From contig NZ_CP042823.1 in NCBI RefSeq assembly GCF_008000895.1, positions 1,499,001 to 1,563,000 on the forward strand: a stretch of 64,000 nt of DNA, read 5' to 3'. Under the pieces are notes generated by a model. It saw only the letters and a list, made by a program, of their open reading frames with translations, made no database searches and was not told the origin of the DNA. How positions within the stretch are numbered: the first letter of the stretch is position 1; each line of letters begins with the position of its first letter. A program made the translations under genes and the position numbers. The DNA is from Methylobacterium sp. WL1 (GTDB taxonomy: Bacteria > Pseudomonadota > Alphaproteobacteria > Rhizobiales > Beijerinckiaceae). Shown in pieces: positions 59,725-64,000 of this stretch.

Positions 59725-60591
59725 TCAGCCCCCGAGCAGCGCGTGCGCGGCCCGCACCAGGATCCCGTCCGGCCGGCGCAGCTCGCCCAGAACCGAGAAA
59801 TGCTCGGCGCCCGGCACCGGCAGCAGGGGACCCGGCGCGTGGGCCGCGGCCCGCAGGGCGTGCAGGTTGCGGGCGTCGTGGATCAGGGCCGGCAGTTCGC
59901 GGCTCCCGTAGGCGAGGCAGAGCGGCTTGCCCACCACCGGACGGCGCAGGGGCGATAACGCCTCGACTTCCGCCTCCGTGAGGTTGAGCTTGTCGTCGAG
60001 GGTGGTCTGGCGGATCGGCGCGAGGTCGTAGACCCCCGAGATCGCGAGCCCCGCGGCGATCGCCGGATGACCGAGCTGGAGTGCGGTCAGCAGCCCGCCC
60101 GCCGACCAGCCCGCCAGGACCAGGGGGCCGCCGATCCCATGCGCGGGGCCGTGCGCGCCGATCCAGTCCAGCGCCGCGCCGATCTCGGCCGCGATCCGGG
60201 TCAGGCTCGCCTCCGGGGCGAGGGTATAGCCGACCATCGCCACCGACCAGCCGGCGGCGTTCGGCCCCTCGGCGAAGCAGGCGAACAGCTCGCGGGCACC
60301 CCGCTGCCAGTAGCCGCCGTGGAGGAAGACCAGGCCGGGCGCCGAGGCGTCGCGGGCCGGGTAGAGGTCGAGGGCGTTGCGGGGGCCGGTTCCGTACGGG
60401 ATGTCGAGGCCGGCCGGATGCCTGGCCCGGTAGGCGGCCGAGGCGGCGTCGCGGGCGGCCACCTGGGCGGCGCTGTCGGCGACCGCGCGGGTGTTGTCGT
60501 AGCAGGCGCTGCGCGCGTCCCGGTCGAGCTCGGCCCAGCGGCGGCGCGGGTCGGCTTGGGTCGGATCGTCCAGGCGGAACGTCAGAGCCAT
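59725..60591 (-). CDS. Alpha/beta hydrolase, kynurenine formamidase-like
   Basis: A 288-aa hydrolase. The HGGYWQRG oxyanion motif (HGGxW) and nucleophile elbow GWSAGG are those of the kynurenine formamidase/esterase group. The acid and His regions follow (HFSVLGELRRPDG). It may cleave N-formyl or carbamoyl-type substrates. A role as the RutD-like hydrolase of uracil degradation is possible in principle, but it lies far from rutABC. The start at 60591 has GGGAG upstream; a longer frame exists. Confidence 0.75.
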   Translation of the reverse strand: MALTFRLDDPTQADPRRRWAELDRDARSACYDNTRAVADSAAQVAARDAASAAYRARHPAGLDIPYGTGPRNALDLYPARDASAPGLVFLHGGYWQRGARELFACFAEGPNAAGWSVAMVGYTLAPEASLTRIAAEIGAALDWIGAHGPAHGIGGPLVLAGWSAGGLLTALQLGHPAIAAGLAISGVYDLAPIRQTTLDDKLNLTEAEVEALSPLRRPVVGKPLCLAYGSRELPALIHDARNLHALRAAAHAPGPLLPVPGAEHFSVLGELRRPDGILVRAAHALLGG

Positions 60592-60656
60592 CGTGGGTTG
60601 TCTCCCAACCTCCTGCCACACCATGCCAGCCCGCCCGACCCGGGTCGAGGCCGGGT

Positions 60657-61105
60657 TCAGGGAGTAGTGCCGGGAGCGGTGCCGTGATCCTGCGCGCCGA
60701 TCGCCCGCAGGGCGGCGCGGGCCACCGCCACGTCCTGGTCGCTGGCGCCGGACCCGACCCCCCGATGCCGCCCAGGCAGGCGCCGTCGATCACGATCGGC
60801 AGGCCGCCGGGCAGGTTGGTCAGCCGCCCGCCGGTGGCGAGGCCGACCGTCACGGCGAGGTCGGCGGCGAGCCCGCCGGTGGGTGCACCGTTCGAGGCGG
60901 CGGTGACCGCCTTGGCCAGCGCGCTCTCCCGGACAGCAGCTTGGCGCCGTCCATGCGCAGGAAGGCGAGCAGGTTGCCGTCGGCATCGACCACGGCGACG
61001 ACCTCCGGCACCCCGATCGCCTCCCGCGTGGGCGACGGCCGCCTGGAGCGCGATGAGGGCCGCCGCGTGGGTGAGCCGGGCGGCGGGGCGGGTGATGGCG
61101 GGCAT
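60657..61105 (-). pseudogene. GlcG/HbpS-family (haem-binding-like) protein broken by frameshifts
   Basis: Pieces in three frames reconstruct one ~145-aa protein: ITRPAARLTHAAALIALQAA at the start, then the VVAVVDADGNLLAF-type strand near 61000, then ALAKAVTAASNGAPTGGLAA and GLPIVIDGACLGGIG. It ends with GASDQDVAVARAALRAIGA. This is the GlcG/HbpS fold, linked to haem or cobalamin binding and to glycolate or propanediol genes elsewhere. Breaks occur near 61030, 60930 and 60775, all in G/C runs. The family is easily recognised, but the local function is unknown. Confidence 0.65.
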
Positions 61106-61198
61106 CGCGGATCCTCGCAAGCGGTCTTCTCGGCGGCACCCCGTGGAGGGGCGGGGGCGGCGGTTCGGCGTCAGCGCGCGTCGAAGCCAGGATTGGTT

Positions 61199-61513
61199 CT
61201 AGAAACCGGGCCCGGCCCCCGGGATCGTATCGCCGTAGCCCCAGCCGGTGAACGGTGGGGCCGCGACCCGCTCCCGGCTGGCCGGGGCAGGGCACGCCCC
61301 GGGGGCGCGGTTGCTGCCAGACCCGCCAGCCCCGGAGCCGGTCGCGCGCGGCCATGCGGGCCAGCGTCATGTCCATGTCGGACGCCGCCCGCAGATCGGA
61401 CGCCGCCCGGTGGTGCGGTTCCCTCGGCCGCGGGCGGGCCTCGGCCGGGTGATCGTCAGAAGCAGCGCCGCCGGCAGCAGGGCCGCGCGGATCGGGGCGG
61501 GCGCGGGGCGCAT
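61199..61513 (-). pseudogene. Possible small exported protein, frameshifted
   Basis: From an ATG at 61513 the frame gives a hydrophobic start (RAALLPAALLLTIT). After a shift near 61445 it gives SDMDMTLARMAARDRLRGWR, then WQQPRPRG. After a second shift near 61290 it gives RVAAPPFTGWGYGDTIPGAG, ending at the TAG at 61199. Each piece looks protein-like, and together they resemble a ~105-aa lipoprotein- or secreted-type protein. Evidence is compositional only. Confidence 0.35.
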
Positions 61514-61679
61514 GGTGTGGAGCTCGGGCTGTGCGGAGCGCGACGGCGCTGTCTCCGCCGCCTACGCCGCTCCGGGCCTCCGGTTCCGGGACGATCCCGG
61601 GGGCAGGGCGGTTTTCGCGGGTCCGGAATCCGCGAAAACCCTTTAGGATGCCCTCACCCGAGACGATGCGAGCCGCCCG

Positions 61680-62864
61680 ATGCCGATCCCCGCCCAGAAC
61701 GCCCCCGCGCAGGATCCGGTCGCGCTGCTCAAGACCCTCGTGGCCTTCGACACGGTGAGCGCCCGCTCGAACCTGCCGCTGATCGACTGGGCGGAAGGCT
61801 ATTGCCGCCACCACGGCGCCGCGGTCGCGCGCGTGCCCAACGCCACCGGGGCGAAGGCGGCCCTGCTCGTGAGCGTCGGCCCGTTCGAGACGCGACCGGG
61901 CTACGTGCTCTCCGGCCACAGCGACGTGGTGCCGGTCGAGGGCCAGCCCTGGTCGTCGGACCCGTTCGTCCTGCGGGAGGAGGCGGGCCGACTCTACGGG
62001 CGCGGTACCTCCGACATGAAGGGGTTTCTCGCGGTCTGCCTCGCGCTGCTGCCCGAGATGGCGGCGGCGGAGCTCGCGACCCCGCTCCACCTCGCGATCT
62101 CGTACGACGAGGAGGTCGGCTGCCTCGGGGTGCGCCCGCTGATCGCCCGGATGCTGGAGCGGGGACCGCGCCCGCTGGGCTGCTTCGTCGGCGAGCCCAC
62201 CGGCATGGACGTGGTGGTCGGGCACAAGGGCAAGTCCGCCTCCCGCCTCACCTTTCGGGGCAAGGCCAGCCACTCGGCCCTGGCGCCGGCGGGCGTCAAC
62301 GCGGTGGAATACGCCGCTCGCTTCATCGAGCATGTCCGGCTGTCCGCGGAGGCGATCGCCCGGGACGGCGCCCGCGATCCGCTCTACGACGTGCCCCACA
62401 CCACCGGCCTGTCGAGCGTGGTCCGGGGTGGCTCGGCGCTCAACATCGTGCCCGACAGCTGCAGCGTGGAGTTCGAGTACCGGGCGATCGGGGCCGACGA
62501 TGCCGGGGCGCTGGCGGCGGCCGCGATCGCCTACGCCACCGACACCCTGGCGCCGCTGATGCGGGAGACGGACCCGGCCTGCGGCGTCGATGTCGAGCCG
62601 CTGATCGACTATCCCGGCCTCGACACCGACCCGGAGGCGGAGATCGTGACGCGCGCCAAGCGGCTGGCCGGGCGCAACGGGCACGGCAAGGTCTCCTACG
62701 GCACGGAGGGCGGGCTGTTCGAGCGGCTGGGCGGCGTGCCGGCGGTGGTGATCGGCCCGGGATCGATCGGCCGGGCCCACAAGGCCGACGAATACGTGAC
62801 CCGGGACGAGCTCGCGGCCTGCGCGGACTTCGTCCGGCGGCTGATCCGGGACTGCCGGGTCTGA
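61680..62864 (+). CDS. argE: Acetylornithine deacetylase-type M20 peptidase
   Basis: A 394-aa zinc hydrolase of the ArgE/DapE M20A group. Metal-site motifs: LSGHSDVVPVEGQPW, GRGTSDMKGFLAV with bridging Asp, YDEEVGCLGVRPL with the catalytic and metal Glu, VGEPTG, and the C-terminal IGRAHKADEYV. The lid-domain SHSALAPAGVNAVEYAA is typical of ArgE. The likely reaction is N-acetylornithine to ornithine and acetate, though other N-acyl amino acids are possible. It stands alone rather than in an arginine operon. The start at 61680 has only a weak ribosome-binding site. Confidence 0.85.
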   Translation: MPIPAQNAPAQDPVALLKTLVAFDTVSARSNLPLIDWAEGYCRHHGAAVARVPNATGAKAALLVSVGPFETRPGYVLSGHSDVVPVEGQPWSSDPFVLREEAGRLYGRGTSDMKGFLAVCLALLPEMAAAELATPLHLAISYDEEVGCLGVRPLIARMLERGPRPLGCFVGEPTGMDVVVGHKGKSASRLTFRGKASHSALAPAGVNAVEYAARFIEHVRLSAEAIARDGARDPLYDVPHTTGLSSVVRGGSALNIVPDSCSVEFEYRAIGADDAGALAAAAIAYATDTLAPLMRETDPACGVDVEPLIDYPGLDTDPEAEIVTRAKRLAGRNGHGKVSYGTEGGLFERLGGVPAVVIGPGSIGRAHKADEYVTRDELAACADFVRRLIRDCRV

Positions 62865-63054
62865 GAGGCTTCGACGTCTGGCGCGGCCTTCGACGCGCGT
62901 CGTCTACGAAGGGTCCACGACGTCTGCGGCGGTCCGGCCACCCCGCGTGGCATCCTGCGAAGAAACGCCCGCCACGAACGAGAAACCTTTGCGCCGCTCG
63001 CGGTTTGGATGGGCGGCGGGCCGCGAGGCCGGATCGGGAATCGGCGAGAAGCGC

Positions 63055-63522
63055 ATGGCCAGCCTCAGCGTCGCGATCGCGTTCGGCGTCCGCCTGCTCC
63101 TGGTGCTGCTGTTCCTGCCGTTCAGCGCCCTCGACAAGATTCTCAACTTCAAGGGCGCGGTCGGCCAGGCCCGGCAGGCGGTGCATGCCACCGGGCCGGC
63201 GACCCTGCTGATCCTGATCGGGCTCTGCGTCGAGATCGGGATGTCGCTGTGCGTCCTGACCGGCACCGCCGACCGGGCGGCGGCCTTCGTGCTCGCCGGC
63301 TATTGCGGCGTCACCGCGCTGCTGTGGAAACAGTTCTGGGCGCCCGGCGACTTCTGGGCAGGCGGCGAGGGCCGCGCGTTGTTCTGGGACTTCTTGAAGA
63401 ATTTTGCGCTGGCCGGAGGTTTTTTGCTGATCACCTTCGGGACGGGCGCCGGGACGGTCCAGGATTTCTTCGCCGACCCGCTCGCCTCGTCGCACCCCTA
63501 CGCGGTCCAGGCCCGGCCATAA
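63055..63522 (+). CDS. DoxX-family membrane protein
   Basis: A 155-aa protein with four membrane helices in DoxX arrangement: RLLLVLLFLPFSALDKILNF, ATLLILIGLCVEIGMSLCVL, AAAFVLAGYCGVTALLW and FALAGGFLLITFG. The segment PGDFW between helices 3 and 4 is characteristic. DoxX proteins are linked to quinone or redox functions, but the role here is open. The start at 63055 is chosen because the first helix begins at once; a longer frame to 62947 is basic leader. The stop is followed by repeat copy F. Confidence 0.8.
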   Translation: MASLSVAIAFGVRLLLVLLFLPFSALDKILNFKGAVGQARQAVHATGPATLLILIGLCVEIGMSLCVLTGTADRAAAFVLAGYCGVTALLWKQFWAPGDFWAGGEGRALFWDFLKNFALAGGFLLITFGTGAGTVQDFFADPLASSHPYAVQARP

Positions 63523-63523
63523 G

Positions 63524-63586
63524 ATCCGGGATCCCAAAGGACCCATGGCCCTTTGGCGGGGTACTGGGGCGCGCAGCCCCGAGACG
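63524..63586 (+). repeat. Multi-stem-loop intergenic repeat, copy F (shortened)
   Basis: Between convergent DoxX and GST genes. It keeps the first stem (CCAAAGG/CCTTTGG), the CGGGG linker and the GGGGC/GCCCC stem. It lacks the GCAGGGC and AAAGGTC stems seen in copies A-E. Confidence 0.65.
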
Positions 63587-64000
63587 TCAGCCCTGCGGTA
63601 CGGTGGCGACCATCGAGGGCCGGCCCTCGAACACCGCGTACCAGGCGGCGGTGGCGGGGCGGCCGTCGCGCCAGGCGAGGTCGGGGAAGCGCAGGTCGAG
63701 GTAGCCGACCGCGCAGGCCAGTGCGACCGTGCCGATATCGAGCGCCGGCATGTCGGCGACCAGGGTCTCGAACCGGTCCAGCGCGGCCGTGATCTTGGCC
63801 ACCTGCCCGGCCTCCCAGGCCGCCCAGCGCTGCGCCTCCGGGCGTAGGACCCGCTCGTAGCGGGTGAGCAGGGCGGCATCGAGCAGGCCGTCGGCGAGCG
63901 CCTGCCGGGTGAGCGCGTCCCAGCGCGCCGGACCCTCGGGGAACAGGCGCGGACCGGCCGACAGGCCGTCGAGATACTCGCAGATCACCCGGCTGTCGTA
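63587..64000 (-). CDS. Glutathione S-transferase, C-terminal part (5' end outside the window)
   Basis: About 137 codons are visible. The frame is open to the right edge, where SRVICEYLDGL is the end of the thioredoxin-like GST N-terminal domain. The all-helical C-terminal domain follows (WDALTRQALADGLLDAALLT, WEAGQVAKITAALDRFETLV, IGTVALACAVGYLDLRFPDL, WYAVFEGRPSM). This matches soluble GSTs of the YfcF/YibF-like kind. The catalytic N-terminal residues lie outside the window. An internal ATG at 63988 is not the start. Confidence 0.8.
   Translation of the reverse strand, partial: YDSRVICEYLDGLSAGPRLFPEGPARWDALTRQALADGLLDAALLTRYERVLRPEAQRWAAWEAGQVAKITAALDRFETLVADMPALDIGTVALACAVGYLDLRFPDLAWRDGRPATAAWYAVFEGRPSMVATVPQG

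Noticed and set aside
59725..60591. Alpha/beta hydrolase considered as rutD
   Set aside because: Its HGGYW and GWSAGG motifs fit the kynurenine formamidase group better, and it is 40 kb away from rutABC.

Overview
The window is very GC-rich outside one island. It reads as chromosome of an alphaproteobacterium of the Methylobacterium type (Rhizobiales). That call rests on gene content (TrmFO, RutABC, a GCG_CRPN-type secreted protein, HWE-type histidine kinases, a single-gene RepA family) and codon bias, not on a marker gene. I see no rRNA, tRNA or CRISPR.

Island (1-9060). A DUF4062 gene runs in from the left edge and is less GC-rich than the rest. It is followed by a compact phage-like cassette at 716-5370: Nu1-like small terminase, two small proteins, HK97-type prohead protease, coiled-coil protein, small protein, a 59-aa gene and a tyrosine integrase, but no portal, capsid or large terminase. 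Low-GC DNA then resumes with a two-component module. Its receiver gene carries one in-frame TAA, its kinase is intact, and a third overlapping gene is cut off by an IS5-family element (8200-9060).

Core region (9090-30528). In order: a globin, a 7TM-PAS-GGDEF-EAL protein with degenerate motifs, an M16 peptidase and thrC. Then come small secreted proteins, rutABC, and a glycosylation locus (two GT2 genes, a 1307-aa GT2-GT4 fusion, a hexapeptide acetyltransferase). An M20 hydrolase, trmFO and two small proteins close it.

Central region (30683-49284). In order: an inactive-looking trypsin/PDZ protein, ECF sigma and anti-sigma, fasciclin, an outer-membrane protein and uvrA. Then a cupin and a quinone reductase diverging from an HxlR regulator, a chemoreceptor, an amidohydrolase, an MFS transporter diverging from a PuuE-like deacetylase, and an HWE kinase.

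Replicon-like segment (50628-53346). Beyond rlmB lies an AT-rich stretch, eight iterons with mainly 22-bp phasing, and repA. A hairpin then covers the ribosome-binding site of a HARE-HTH gene. This looks like a plasmid-type origin sitting among housekeeping genes.

Right end (53628-64000). In order: two small proteins, a beta-carbonic anhydrase/SulP operon (probable bicarbonate uptake), a second HWE kinase, a kynurenine-formamidase-like hydrolase, a GlcG/HbpS protein, an ArgE-type deacetylase, DoxX and the end of a GST gene.

Two features recur. A roughly 110-bp multi-stem-loop element occurs six times at gene 3' ends, with compensatory changes in its stems. About ten genes are broken by clustered 1-nt frameshifts in G/C runs, which may be assembly errors rather than true pseudogenes.
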